Assembly (NCBI GenBank): GCA_002698995.1
Contig: PAAX01000026.1
Span: 124,001-188,000, forward strand
DNA: 64,000 nt
From: Ignavibacteriota bacterium
GTDB taxonomy: Bacteria > Bacteroidota > Ignavibacteria > Ignavibacteriales > Melioribacteraceae
Direction of reading: 5' to 3'
Shown here: positions 8,311 through 18,621 of the stretch, piece after piece
Position numbering within the stretch: position 1 is the stretch's first letter
How the letters are laid out: the number at the start of each line of letters is the position of its first letter
Translations under genes and position numbers: made by a program
The notes under the pieces: model-generated
The model's database searches: none
What the model saw: only the letters and a program-made list of their open reading frames with translations
Told to the model about the DNA's origin: nothing

Positions 8311-11300
8311 CTATTGAATAGAAATATTTACATCCAATCCGGCTTCGTTGGTAGTAGTTGGGGGAATTCTTGCAGCCCCTTCAGGTTCTACAGAAGTTCT
8401 TTTATAGAATAATGAAAGAGTAACGCGAGAACTCATAACATATTTTATTCTAGGTTCAATTGTTGTTCTTGTAGTACCATCCTGCGGTTTTCCTTCTTCG
8501 TTAAAATTTTCACCCATTTCAAAAATAACAGAAGAATTCTGTCCGCTTGTGTAAGAGAAGGATATTTCCAAATCATTTTTAAGGGAAAGACCAAATAAAG
8601 GAATTTCAAAACCGCTCTTTGAAAAACTTGCAGATATATTAATATCCTTTGAAAAAGATTCGGTTACATTTCTGGTAGTTACACCAAGATCATAACTTGT
8701 TTTTGTAGAATATTTAACCGAACCGGTTAAGTTTCCGCCCCACAATTTTCCAAAGGTTAAATTCAATCCAACAAGAGGAGCAAAGCCATAATTAATTCTT
8801 TGTGTTTGAATTTCCTGAACTCCATCGGTTGTAATTTTCCAACCTTCACTATAAGAAGAATTATAAGCATGAGATAAAGAAACTCTATCTGCAATACCGC
8901 TGAATAAAGGAATTTTTTCCAATCCATTCCAATTTATTCTCCAATTTGGTCTTGGAATATATTTGGTTACATCAGCAAGAATTGGAATTCTTGAAAGCCA
9001 GTTTATTGATTCAAAACCATCAACAAACGCCTGACTTAAATTCTCAGTTGGATTTGCAGAATTAGGATTATATAAAGAATTAACTTTAGTGATGCCGGCA
9101 TCATTAAATACATCGAATAAAATAAACTTCGGTAAGGTTAAAAATGATCTGTCAATTGTTCCGGTTGCAGTTACATTAGTAACGAATGCGTTTCCTAAAG
9201 AATCAGTTTGAATTGTAGTTGTTGAATTATTTCCCCAGCCAACATTCCAGGTAATATCTAAAGTTGCACCTTCCCATAACGGTCTGCTGGTTTTAATATC
9301 AAAACTATTTTTCTTTGTAAATTGATCTCTAAGATTTCCATTTGGAGCTCTTGGACCTATATCGTAATCCAAACCAAGCATGAAAGCTCTTGAAGGACCA
9401 TTATTTGTTTTTTGACTTATTCCCCAGAAATTAGAAAAACCTGTTCCCTCACCGGCTAAACCACTGCCGGATTTTGAATTAGTCTGACTATAATTAAATG
9501 AAATCTGATCATAATCAAAAACTATATACTTAGTTACTGCTTTTAACAAATTAAATGCGCGGGTGTAAATCGGTTCTGTTGGTACTTCAGTTGAGTCGGA
9601 AACAACTTGAGCTTCTGGATCAGTATCGGTAGTTTGGGGAGTTGTTGTTCTGGTTCTAGTACCCCCTCTGGTATTCCCAGTTCCTCTAGTGCTGGCAGAC
9701 TTTGATTCTTCTTCACCAAAAAGCGGAGCAAATAAAGATTTCAATCTAAGTGTTAATCCTGCAGAAATTCTATTAGAAAAACTTGCACCTTTACCAAGTT
9801 CTTCTTGATTGAAATTATTCTTCCAATTATATCTTACACCATAAGTTGCTGTAATAGTAAAGTATCTGTTTAGATCCCATATACTCGGCATTTTGGGATT
9901 TGTCCTTAAATCAAAGTTTTGATTGTAATTATAATCCTTACCAAATAAGTTACCTCCAAAAATATCTCTCCAAATTTCACCTTCTGTTCTTTCAGTTTCA
10001 ATTTGTGTAACCGGATCAATATTTGTAAGAAGATCAGCATAAGAAGATTGAACATCAACACTGTAATTTAGACTAAGATTTATTAATCCTCCTTCAGTCA
10101 TCTGCCATCCAAAAGAGGCACTGCGCTGACCGGTAAAGTCTCTTTGAATGTTTTCTGCAGCATTAGCATTTCTGCTTAAAGAACTATTTCTTTTTCTTGT
10201 AGCTTTAAATGAGCTATTAAAATTTTGAGGAGTGAAGAACACCTTTACATTTCTATAATCTTCAAAGATGCTGAGTAAATCACCGAGTAAAGGAATGTTA
10301 GCAGGATAGAAAAATAAATCTCTACTCATATTTACCGAATAATTTGCACCTGCATTCCATACCCAGCTTAACGAACGCAGAACTGTCGGTGATCTTCCAA
10401 TAGTTTTATTATAAGAAAAGTTAAAGGAAAGCTGATTAAAAGTATCTTCAATGTACCAAAGTTTAGTAGGAATCTTAAATTTAATATTTGATAAAGTCCA
10501 AGTATCCTTAATATTTACGGTATAAGTATCTGTAGTTAATCTGTTTGCTTCTTCTTTAGCCTCTTCATCAGTAAGTCCGTCGGAGATTAATTTATTTCTA
10601 AGCTGTTCACTTGCTTGTGAAACATCAATATCAGTTCCCGGTAAAAATATTGGTTTTGCAATTGATTCATTTCTAGAATAATTTACTGTTAAATTACTTC
10701 CTTGAGTATTAAATGGCATCAATTTCAGTACATCCAAATCAAAAGAAACACCCCAGCTTGTTCTGTCGATTCTTGAACCGAATCTTTCTGAAATTTTGTG
10801 AAAATATGGATTAGTTCTGCTGGTGTTGGCTCTAACAGTAAGAAGATCTGCTAGATTTATGGATGTTGAACCACTGTATGCCCAGCCTTTTGAATCGTCG
10901 GCATTTATAACTCTTAATTCATTTATCCAAATATCTCCAGATATTGGAAGAGTTAATCCATAAGGATCAGGTATTTGATCTAACTTAACATTGTTTACTT
11001 TTTGAGTTGGATTAATAATTCCAACACTAAAGAAAGTAACTTTTGTTAATGTTGGATCACCTAAAACTGCATAGGAATGCCCGGGAAAATCGGGAAGCAT
11101 AACTCTTTCAACTTCTCTTGAATTGTTTCTTGTCTGCTTAATTGCTGTCAATTCAGAAAAGACCATTGAGATTTCATTCCAACCTGCACGCACTGGCTGC
11201 CGATATTCATAATAGTTTAGTGTATCGGTTCCGAATCTTAAATAAATTTCTGCTGCATAAAAATCTTCATTAATATACTGTGAAACAGAACCGGGAAAAT

Positions 11301-14300
11301 CATTTTCATCACCATGAACAAACATCTTTAATTCACGATAATTGAACAAATCTAATGGTCTGTATAAATATTTAATTACTTCTCTTTTATCTCCGTCTTC
11401 TAATTCTTTAAGAGTAAGAAGCAATGACTGCTCATTCTTAAAAACTTCTTGATCAGGTTTTGATCTGTCTCGCTCTCTATTAACTCCGGGAGGACTTGTA
11501 TATTCGGGATTATCTTCAATATTTATTGTTGAGATGGTTATAGTAGAATCTTCATTAGCAGGTATTCCGGCAACTTCAACTTTCTGCCATTGGTTACCAA
11601 CAAGATTTAATTCAGCGAAACGAACATGAACAGGTTGATCTACTTCAGTCATCCAAATTCTGATTGTTTCAACTACTGAAAAACTTGGACTGCCAATTTC
11701 ATCAACAAAATCTTTTAAAGGTATTCTGTATAAAAACCATCCTTTATTTTCACCACCACCCCCTACTACAAAATTATTCTGCAAAGTATCAATCGGAATT
11801 TCATAGCTGTAATAGCTGTTAACTCTATCAAGAGTAAAATTTCTGTTCAAATCTTCCGAATCGGGAAAACGTCCAATATCTGTTAAAGCAGCATTTCCTT
11901 CAGTTCCGTTAATTCCAATATATTGATTTCTATCTATACTTGAAGTAGGTGAATAATTAAAATTATCATTACTTGGATCACCTTCAGAGGAAGCGAATTC
12001 CAATCTCTCCTGAGCATCAAAAATTCCATCAATACCGGTATCTTCTCCTTCATCCACAAGGTCATTAAGGTTTTTATCTTCAGTATCCAATCTGCCGTTT
12101 GGAATTACATCTTCACTTATCTGTCCAATATCAATTCTAATTTTAGCATCATTAGGAGCTTCAACAACTTGAAGCCAGAATTCAATAAATTCAATTCTTT
12201 CTTCGGTTAAGTTATTTGCAGTATTGGAAAGGGGTTTCATCATACCGCCCCAGTTTTGAAACGTATTTTCGTTCAATTGCGGATCATAATTATAAGCCCC
12301 TCTTTGAGTCGGTTCAAATACGTAATCCAATACTGTAACTTGTTCATCTTCCCTTGCTGCTTGTCTTTGAGGCCAAATATCTTTTACTTGAACCGGTGAA
12401 GGAAGAATATTGAACCACCAGCTTTTTCCTTTATAATTCATTCTTTCCAGATTTGTCAATCTTGTAGAATCAAGCTGATGTTGTTCCGGAAAACTCAAAT
12501 CTTTCCAACCGGTATAAGAAATACCGATAGGAATAATTCTTTTGGCTCCTTCAAAATCATCAATATAAGCTATACTTTTACTTTGATCACTTGAGATTGT
12601 ACTCTTCTTTGTATTGGGATCAGGATCAATGTAAGCATATTCTCCTTTGAAAGAGAATGTTGACATTTTATTTGTACTTATGATATTATCCAATCCCTTT
12701 GTAATAAACGGGAGATCAATTTCAGTTTGAAAATCTATACCATAAATTGAGTTGTTTAATGGTTCTTCACCAATTCTAACTTTGTCGCTAAGTGTCTGTT
12801 GATTAAGATTTAAGAATGAAAAACCAAGTGTTGTCTTTTTACTAAATTCATAAATACCGCGCAGCCCTAATAAAGTTTTTGAAGCCAACGCAAACAAGTC
12901 ATTCTTTTCGTAAGTGATTCGTAAATCAGCTCCCGGAACTAACGCCGCATCATTTCTAATAGTAACTTGACCGATATTATAATCTACTGAATAATCACTC
13001 CCCTCTCTCAATTCATTTCCGTTAAGTAAAACTCTAACGGAATTTTCAACAACGTTAAATCCAATATTAAATGTTGAAGAAACTGAAGCAGAATATTCAC
13101 CGGTAATTACAAACTTATCCTTTTCTCTATCTTGACGGGCATCTGTTTTAGTCTGCGTATAAATAGCATCATATCTCAAAGAATCTCCAAGAACAGCAGG
13201 AAGATCTCGTCCAAAAGGTTCTAGAACTGGAAATACAATTTCTCCGGTAGCCGGCAAAATAGTTCTTCCCGGGAAAAAGTCAAAAGCACCATCTGGTCCG
13301 CCGGTCTTGGCCGCATCTGTTCTATCAAGATTAAATAACTGAGTATATTTAGTTCCGTTGAAGTTATCCTGCGGTTCTTGACCAGGCAACTGATATTTAA
13401 TATCAAGAACAAAGCCTTCTTCTTTTACATCTCGTCCATCGATAGGATAAATGTTTTTTAGTTTTAATTTCCATGCAGTACCAAAAGAAGCATTCTGTGA
13501 TGGAGGCTGCAGGTTTTCAGGTTTTATTAATTTTAGAAGAAGTGTTCTTGATGTATCATCTTGAGCAAAATCTCTGAAAAAATCCCCGTAATAAATATCA
13601 TCATCGGCAGAAGTAGTGTTACCTTCAATTCTATATGCTACCGCAATTGCTTCGTTTTCTTGAATTGCAGTTTTAAAAGTTATAAAACCGGCATACTCAT
13701 CAACTTCATATTCACCTTCAGAAAGTCGAATAAATCTTGAATCGATAACACTTTGACCAGGTACACTATTTAGCTGCGGATCTCTTTGAGCATCAGGATA
13801 TCCTGTAATCGGTCTTGGTTCTAATTTGATAAATGCATTTGCTTTTCTTTCTTTGGTAGGATCAATAATTCCGAATGTAGTTTTCCAAACTTCAATTTCT
13901 TTTATTTGATTATATGCAACTATTTCATCAACTACAGGATTTGGATTTCCATAGATTTTATTAAATATGTTAAATCCTTCTCCTGTTTCTGCATAAACCG
14001 TATCAACAAAGTAATGGTTATCGGAATAATCATAAGCATGCTTTTCAAAAGTTTGAGTTTCAGAACCACCTGTTAATGATACTTCTTCAACTTCCCCTTT
14101 CTTTTGAGATGCTAAAGCGGTTAAAGAAAAAGGTCCCATTTGAAATCTTGCTTTAATACCAAATAAAGCTTCACTTCCGCCGACTAATGGGGAAGTCTGC
14201 AAAGAAACGTTACCGGCTTCTATACTTTGTATAATTTCATCTTCATAACCGGTGTATTTAATACTTAACTGATTTTCATATTCAAATGTACGCTCAGTGT

Positions 14301-15207
14301 TCCAGTCGGCAGCAATTGTTAATTTATCCCCAATAGTTCCGTTAACATTAATTTGCACCTGTTGTTTGAAATCAGGTTCATTTCTTGTATTGCCTAATCT
14401 AGATGCTGTTAAACCTTCTGTTGTTTCGTTTCTCCAAGCACCATGAATATCAACCGCACCAGAAATTCTTAAATTAATTACAGGTGGACCAAAAATACTT
14501 AAGAAAGAATTTGAAGGGAGAGGTATTTCTATGTTGGTTATATCCGAGATCAGTCCGGATAAATCTTTTTTATCATCCTTTAATTGATATGCATAACCTT
14601 GTTCTTCCCATAAATCTTTACTGATAGAATTGAGTTTCATATCAATATAATCTTCAACAGGAATTTTCAAGTATGTTTTTGTTGCTTGACCGGCAATAGT
14701 TTCTTTTATTAAAACAAATTGTCCAGTTGAGTCTAATTCAACAACCCTCTTAAAATATTTTGTTGATGGATAAGCAAAAAAGCTGGATTTCTTTTTGGAT
14801 CTAAAACTTACCGATTGATTATCCTCTCTCTGAAACTTGAAGTACTTTAATCTTGCAGTTGAATCGATAGCCATGCTGTCAACTTTTACTGTATCTATTA
14901 AACCATGAGAAATAGAATCAGCTCTGGTTAATAAGGAATCGATGTTAGTAAAATTTGAATCTGCAAGTGATAAAGTAGAATCGACAGATAGGGAATCTTG
15001 ATTGAATGCAGAATCTAACCCGATTGAGTCTGCCAAAATGGATATAAATTTGGGACTTTCCGGAATTAATAAGGAATTAAAATCATTGGTTAGTTCTTTT
15101 CCTGGATTTTTGGTTGAGGTAAACCCGATGGAAACAAATACTAAAACAATAAAAAAGGGAAACAAAAGAAATTTGGATCCCGCTATAAATAACCTTTTAT
15201 TCAACAA
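8311..15207 (-). CDS. sprA: T9SS outer-membrane translocon SprA (Sov family)
   Basis: Giant beta-barrel (2298 residues, normal for SprA) that forms the protein-conducting channel of type IX secretion in the outer membrane. A hydrophobic signal segment lies at about 10-30. Next comes a Ser/Asp-rich stretch with repeated DS pairs (about 60-125), then long beta-strand-rich sequence with repeated SprA blocks such as SIYGIDFQTEIDLP and IAYIDDFEGAKR. A Thr/Arg-rich low-complexity loop sits near 1830-1875. The protein ends in a barrel strand (LDVNISIQ). The start is TTG at 15207: an in-frame stop lies just upstream, there is an AGGT 10 bases before it, and no ATG follows before the signal peptide. 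It heads the run to panC. Confidence 0.95.
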   Translation of the reverse strand: MLNKRLFIAGSKFLLFPFFIVLVFVSIGFTSTKNPGKELTNDFNSLLIPESPKFISILADSIGLDSAFNQDSLSVDSTLSLADSNFTNIDSLLTRADSISHGLIDTVKVDSMAIDSTARLKYFKFQREDNQSVSFRSKKKSSFFAYPSTKYFKRVVELDSTGQFVLIKETIAGQATKTYLKIPVEDYIDMKLNSISKDLWEEQGYAYQLKDDKKDLSGLISDITNIEIPLPSNSFLSIFGPPVINLRISGAVDIHGAWRNETTEGLTASRLGNTRNEPDFKQQVQINVNGTIGDKLTIAADWNTERTFEYENQLSIKYTGYEDEIIQSIEAGNVSLQTSPLVGGSEALFGIKARFQMGPFSLTALASQKKGEVEEVSLTGGSETQTFEKHAYDYSDNHYFVDTVYAETGEGFNIFNKIYGNPNPVVDEIVAYNQIKEIEVWKTTFGIIDPTKERKANAFIKLEPRPITGYPDAQRDPQLNSVPGQSVIDSRFIRLSEGEYEVDEYAGFITFKTAIQENEAIAVAYRIEGNTTSADDDIYYGDFFRDFAQDDTSRTLLLKLIKPENLQPPSQNASFGTAWKLKLKNIYPIDGRDVKEEGFVLDIKYQLPGQEPQDNFNGTKYTQLFNLDRTDAAKTGGPDGAFDFFPGRTILPATGEIVFPVLEPFGRDLPAVLGDSLRYDAIYTQTKTDARQDREKDKFVITGEYSASVSSTFNIGFNVVENSVRVLLNGNELREGSDYSVDYNIGQVTIRNDAALVPGADLRITYEKNDLFALASKTLLGLRGIYEFSKKTTLGFSFLNLNQQTLSDKVRIGEEPLNNSIYGIDFQTEIDLPFITKGLDNIISTNKMSTFSFKGEYAYIDPDPNTKKSTISSDQSKSIAYIDDFEGAKRIIPIGISYTGWKDLSFPEQHQLDSTRLTNLERMNYKGKSWWFNILPSPVQVKDIWPQRQAAREDEQVTVLDYVFEPTQRGAYNYDPQLNENTFQNWGGMMKPLSNTANNLTEERIEFIEFWLQVVEAPNDAKIRIDIGQISEDVIPNGRLDTEDKNLNDLVDEGEDTGIDGIFDAQERLEFASSEGDPSNDNFNYSPTSSIDRNQYIGINGTEGNAALTDIGRFPDSEDLNRNFTLDRVNSYYSYEIPIDTLQNNFVVGGGGENKGWFLYRIPLKDFVDEIGSPSFSVVETIRIWMTEVDQPVHVRFAELNLVGNQWQKVEVAGIPANEDSTITISTINIEDNPEYTSPPGVNRERDRSKPDQEVFKNEQSLLLTLKELEDGDKREVIKYLYRPLDLFNYRELKMFVHGDENDFPGSVSQYINEDFYAAEIYLRFGTDTLNYYEYRQPVRAGWNEISMVFSELTAIKQTRNNSREVERVMLPDFPGHSYAVLGDPTLTKVTFFSVGIINPTQKVNNVKLDQIPDPYGLTLPISGDIWINELRVINADDSKGWAYSGSTSINLADLLTVRANTSRTNPYFHKISERFGSRIDRTSWGVSFDLDVLKLMPFNTQGSNLTVNYSRNESIAKPIFLPGTDIDVSQASEQLRNKLISDGLTDEEAKEEANRLTTDTYTVNIKDTWTLSNIKFKIPTKLWYIEDTFNQLSFNFSYNKTIGRSPTVLRSLSWVWNAGANYSVNMSRDLFFYPANIPLLGDLLSIFEDYRNVKVFFTPQNFNSSFKATRKRNSSLSRNANAAENIQRDFTGQRSASFGWQMTEGGLINLSLNYSVDVQSSYADLLTNIDPVTQIETERTEGEIWRDIFGGNLFGKDYNYNQNFDLRTNPKMPSIWDLNRYFTITATYGVRYNWKNNFNQEELGKGASFSNRISAGLTLRLKSLFAPLFGEEESKSASTRGTGNTRGGTRTRTTTPQTTDTDPEAQVVSDSTEVPTEPIYTRAFNLLKAVTKYIVFDYDQISFNYSQTNSKSGSGLAGEGTGFSNFWGISQKTNNGPSRAFMLGLDYDIGPRAPNGNLRDQFTKKNSFDIKTSRPLWEGATLDITWNVGWGNNSTTTIQTDSLGNAFVTNVTATGTIDRSFLTLPKFILFDVFNDAGITKVNSLYNPNSANPTENLSQAFVDGFESINWLSRIPILADVTKYIPRPNWRINWNGLEKIPLFSGIADRVSLSHAYNSSYSEGWKITTDGVQEIQTQRINYGFAPLVGLNLTFGKLWGGNLTGSVKYSTKTSYDLGVTTRNVTESFSKDINISASFSKSGFEIPLFGLSLKNDLEISFSYTSGQNSSVIFEMGENFNEEGKPQDGTTRTTIEPRIKYVMSSRVTLSLFYKRTSVEPEGAARIPPTTTNEAGLDVNISIQ

Positions 15208-15289
15208 AATTACGGTATTACCTAATTATTTTTTAAAAGACCAATTATAGTAAAAATTCTTCTATTTAACCTCTCTTTATTGCTCTACG

Positions 15290-15321
15290 AAAAATTATTT
15301 ATTTTACCTTGAAATATCAAA
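15290..15321 (-). promoter_or_regulatory. Candidate sprA operon promoter
   Basis: On the minus strand TTTG (15321-15318), a 20-base spacer and TAATTTTT (15297-15290) resemble TTTG / TAnnTTTG with the last base not matching. The start would lie about 75 bases before the sprA TTG. This is the only such arrangement in the 140-base gap between the phosphoesterase gene and sprA. Confidence 0.25.
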
Positions 15322-15347
15322 CAACTTATAGGGTATTAATTCTTCCG

Positions 15348-16034
15348 CTATATTATATCATTTAATTTTGTTCCTACTTCAAATGTAGTAATAATTTGGC
15401 TATTCTCAATAACTACTGCACTTAATTTATTTCCTACACATGCACCGGTATCAATATAAACAGCATTTGAATCTTCATCATAAGTTATATCTTTATGTTT
15501 AGTATGCCCCACAACTTGAATTTTACCGATATTCAGCAGTCTGTCTCTTGTCCATAAAACACCTCTTTCATTATTATAATCAGATTTTATCAAATCAATT
15601 AAGGTGTAAATATTTTCTTCGAGATCAACATTCATACTTTTATACTTACTTGAAATACCAGCATGTGAAATAAAGCAATCACTTAAATTATAATAAAGCG
15701 GAGCTTCTTTAATAAATTCAATATGTTCAAAAACGGAAGCTTCATTTGAATCATAAGAATCCAACGTCATTTCATTTCCATTAAATACCCAGCTTTTTGC
15801 AAAAATGCTTGTAGGTTCCTTAAAGAAATGATAAAACATATAGTCATGATTTCCGGCAGTAAATTGAATATTGTTCTTTTTGATAAATTCAATAACTTGA
15901 TAACTATTATTTCCTCTATCAACAAGATCGCCAACTGTATAGACTTTTATACCGGGATATTTATCAATAATTTTATTATACAATTCTATTAAAGTATAAT
16001 AACAGCCATGGATGTCACCAATAACAGCAACCAT
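15348..16034 (-). CDS. Calcineurin-like metallophosphoesterase (PPP-type serine/threonine phosphatase family)
   Basis: Binuclear-metal phosphatase of 228 residues, close to the bacterial PrpA/PrpB and diadenosine-tetraphosphatase-like group. All family blocks are present: GDIHG (6-10), GDLVDRG (35-41), GNHD (61-64), a later SHAG and GHTKH. Such enzymes act on phosphoproteins or on ApppA-type dinucleotides; the sequence does not decide between these. It follows the CoA-transferase gene by 9 bases on the same strand and is probably the last gene of that operon. No kinase partner lies beside it. Confidence 0.88.
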   Translation of the reverse strand: MVAVIGDIHGCYYTLIELYNKIIDKYPGIKVYTVGDLVDRGNNSYQVIEFIKKNNIQFTAGNHDYMFYHFFKEPTSIFAKSWVFNGNEMTLDSYDSNEASVFEHIEFIKEAPLYYNLSDCFISHAGISSKYKSMNVDLEENIYTLIDLIKSDYNNERGVLWTRDRLLNIGKIQVVGHTKHKDITYDEDSNAVYIDTGACVGNKLSAVVIENSQIITTFEVGTKLNDII

Positions 16035-16043
16035 AATTCTACA

Positions 16044-17408
16044 TTAAATAAAGTAAGTTTCTTTAGCAAATTTGGTTAATTCATCCCTAAAATTAGGATG
16101 CGCAATTGAAATTAAAGCTTTAGCTCTTTCTTGAATTGTTTTTCCGTAAAGATTAGCAACTCCATATTCAGTTACAACATAATGAACATCACCTCTTGAA
16201 GTAACTACACCGGCACCAGGTTTTAATATTGGTACTATTCTTGAAATTTTTTCATCTTTTGTAGCTGATGGCAAAGCAATAATAGGTTTTCCTCCTTCTG
16301 ATCTAGAAGCACCTCTAATGAAATCTACTTGTCCACCAATACCACTGTAAAATCTAGTACCAATAGAATCGGAGCAGACTTGTCCTGTTAAATCAACTTC
16401 AATTGCAGCATTAATTGCAACCATCTTATTATTCTTTGCAATCACAAAAGGATCATTAACATACTCTTGCGGATGAAATTCTATAATAGGATTATTATCA
16501 ATAAAGTTATAAGATTTTTTAGTACCCAAACAAAAACCGGCAACAATTTTTCCATGATGAAGAGTTTTTTGTTCGCCGTTAATTATACCTTCCTCAACAA
16601 GTTCAACAATACCATCTGAAAACATTTCTGTATGAATACCTAAATCTTTTTTATTTCCCAAATATTTCATAACAGAATCCGGGATTGCACCAATTCCCAT
16701 TTGCAAAGTTGAACCATCTTCAATCATTTCTGCAATATACTGTCCAATCTTATCATAAACTTTTAAGACTTCGGGAGATGTATTCGGATCAACTTGAGGA
16801 AGTTCCATTAAATCTTGAGAATGCTCAACAATAAAATCAATTTTATTAACATGAATAAAACTGTTTCCTAATCCTCTAGGCATTTTGTCATTAATCTGTG
16901 CTATAACAATTTTAGCTTTCTCTGCAGGAGTTTTAATATTGCCAACATCAATTCCGTAACTGCAGAAACCGTGCTCATCCGGAGGAGAAACATTTATTAA
17001 TGCAATATCGGGAACAATAATTCCCTTCTTAAAAAGCATTGTAACTTCTGAAAGAAAGATTGGAATAAATTCAGCTCTTCCTTCATTAATAGCTTTTCTG
17101 GTATTTCCTCCCATAAAAAAGGCTTTATGCTTGAAATGCTTTTCCATTCCAGGCTTTGTATAAGGAAGATCACCCACAACTAAAATATGATACAAAATAA
17201 CATCTTCTAATTCATCTTTTCTATCAACCATAGCTCTAATTAATTCCAAAGGAGCAGCGCATCCAGGCTGAATAATTACTTTGTCACCAGATTTAATTAC
17301 TTTAACAGCATCATCAGCTGAAATAAGTTTTGAATTATACTTATTAAACCAGCTAGCATTTACATTTTTTTTAATTCTTATTTCTTCCATTGTCATACTA
17401 CTTCTCAT
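16044..17408 (-). CDS. Acetyl-CoA hydrolase/transferase family CoA-transferase
   Basis: Moves CoA between acetate and another acyl-CoA (4-hydroxybutyrate, butyrate, propionate or succinate are the usual partners in this family). The protein (454 residues) has GDKVIIQPGCAAPLELI at the N-terminus, LINVSPPDEHGFCSYG, QMGIGAIPDSVM and HTEMFSDGIVELVE, whose Glu matches the catalytic position of 4-hydroxybutyrate CoA-transferase, and GVANLYGKTIQERA near the end. The gene begins 3 bases after the alanine dehydrogenase stop; ATGs also occur at codons 5 and 7, so the exact start is uncertain. With acetate kinase elsewhere in the window it fits acetate-producing fermentation or amino-acid catabolism. 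Confidence 0.88.
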   Translation of the reverse strand: MRSSMTMEEIRIKKNVNASWFNKYNSKLISADDAVKVIKSGDKVIIQPGCAAPLELIRAMVDRKDELEDVILYHILVVGDLPYTKPGMEKHFKHKAFFMGGNTRKAINEGRAEFIPIFLSEVTMLFKKGIIVPDIALINVSPPDEHGFCSYGIDVGNIKTPAEKAKIVIAQINDKMPRGLGNSFIHVNKIDFIVEHSQDLMELPQVDPNTSPEVLKVYDKIGQYIAEMIEDGSTLQMGIGAIPDSVMKYLGNKKDLGIHTEMFSDGIVELVEEGIINGEQKTLHHGKIVAGFCLGTKKSYNFIDNNPIIEFHPQEYVNDPFVIAKNNKMVAINAAIEVDLTGQVCSDSIGTRFYSGIGGQVDFIRGASRSEGGKPIIALPSATKDEKISRIVPILKPGAGVVTSRGDVHYVVTEYGVANLYGKTIQERAKALISIAHPNFRDELTKFAKETYFI

Positions 17409-17411
17409 AAC

Positions 17412-18533
17412 CTAATTAGTTGAAAAAACATGCAGTCTTCTAAATTCTAAATTAAATATTTCTGCAATAGTTTGATTAGTACAATTACCTCTATAAGTAC
17501 AAACACCTTTTTGTAAACCGTCATCCCCCATTAAAGCATTAGATAAACCATTCTCGGCAATATTTTCTATGTATTCGATTGAGGCATTAGATAGACCGTA
17601 ACTAGCAGTTCTTGAAACAAGAGCAGGGATGTTAGGAACTCCATAATGAATTACACCGTGTTCAACAAAAACAGGATCGGAATGTGATGTTAATCTGCTT
17701 GTTTCAACACATCCGCCTTGATCAATAGACACATCAACTATTACCGCTCCTTCTTTCATTGTTTTAACCATTTCTTCGGAAACAAGATGAGGTATTTTTT
17801 CTCCTTTAAGGTTAATTGCACCTATAAAAACATCAGCAAATTTAACTCCCCTTGCAATTGTATATGGATTTGCAGCTACGGTTGTAATATTTTTTGAAAT
17901 ATTATTTTCAATTCTTCTAAGTCTTCTTAAATCATTATCAAGAACAATAACCTGAGCACCTCTTGCATAAGCGGCTCTTGCAGCATTAAACCCTACAACA
18001 CCTGCTCCAAGTATAACAACAGCGGCAGGTGCAACTCCGGTTATACCTCCCATTAAAATTCCTCTTCCGTTCTGAGTATCACTCTCTAAATATCTTTCAC
18101 CAATTTGAACTGCAAGCTGACCAGCAATTTCACTCATAGATTGTAATACGGGATATTGATCGTTCTTTTCAATTAATTCATAAGAAACGGCTGTAATTTT
18201 TTTTGATAAAAGAGTATCAACAATATTCTTTTTGCTTATTGCAAGATGGAGGAATGAAAACAGAATTTGTTCTTCTTGAAGCATTGCAGCTTCCTCATCT
18301 GTTAACGGAGCAATTTTAGCAATTAATTCTGAGCGCTGATAAACTTCTTCGGCAGAATAAACAACTTGTGCTCCTACATCTCTATATTCTTCATCTGTAA
18401 AATGACTGTCAGCTCCGGCATTTGTTTCTATAAAAACTGAATGACCTGCACTAACTAATGCATGAACGCCGGCAGGAGCTAAGGCAACTCTTTTTTCTTC
18501 TCTTAATGTTTCTTTTGGAATTCCTATTCTCAT
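17412..18533 (-). CDS. ald: Alanine dehydrogenase
   Basis: NAD-dependent oxidative deamination of L-alanine to pyruvate and ammonia (or the reverse). Length (373) and sequence fit the family: N-terminal RIGIPKETLREEKRVALAPAGV, substrate residues near K73 and H96 (FSFLHLA), the nucleotide fold VVILGAGVVGFNAARAAY and the late block DPVFVEHGVIHYGVPNIPALVSRTAS (read in pieces). The related transhydrogenase alpha subunit at 33269-34411 lacks these alanine-site details. It is followed after 3 bases by the CoA-transferase, so pyruvate made from alanine may be linked with acyl-CoA handling. A TAACTTTG box lies at 18562-18555 upstream on the minus strand, matching the -7 pattern, but without a good -33 partner. 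Confidence 0.93.
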   Translation of the reverse strand: MRIGIPKETLREEKRVALAPAGVHALVSAGHSVFIETNAGADSHFTDEEYRDVGAQVVYSAEEVYQRSELIAKIAPLTDEEAAMLQEEQILFSFLHLAISKKNIVDTLLSKKITAVSYELIEKNDQYPVLQSMSEIAGQLAVQIGERYLESDTQNGRGILMGGITGVAPAAVVILGAGVVGFNAARAAYARGAQVIVLDNDLRRLRRIENNISKNITTVAANPYTIARGVKFADVFIGAINLKGEKIPHLVSEEMVKTMKEGAVIVDVSIDQGGCVETSRLTSHSDPVFVEHGVIHYGVPNIPALVSRTASYGLSNASIEYIENIAENGLSNALMGDDGLQKGVCTYRGNCTNQTIAEIFNLEFRRLHVFSTN

Positions 18534-18621
18534 ATTTCAAATCCATAAAAAATTCAAAGTTAAAAATACTTATTAATCTGTTTTCTTCCAATAATTTCAA
18601 ATCAAGTTTTTTAGAACAAGA

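Noticed and set aside
9543-9731. Minus-strand frame in the Thr/Arg-rich part of sprA
   Set aside because: It is another frame of a low-complexity segment within sprA and has no ribosome binding site.
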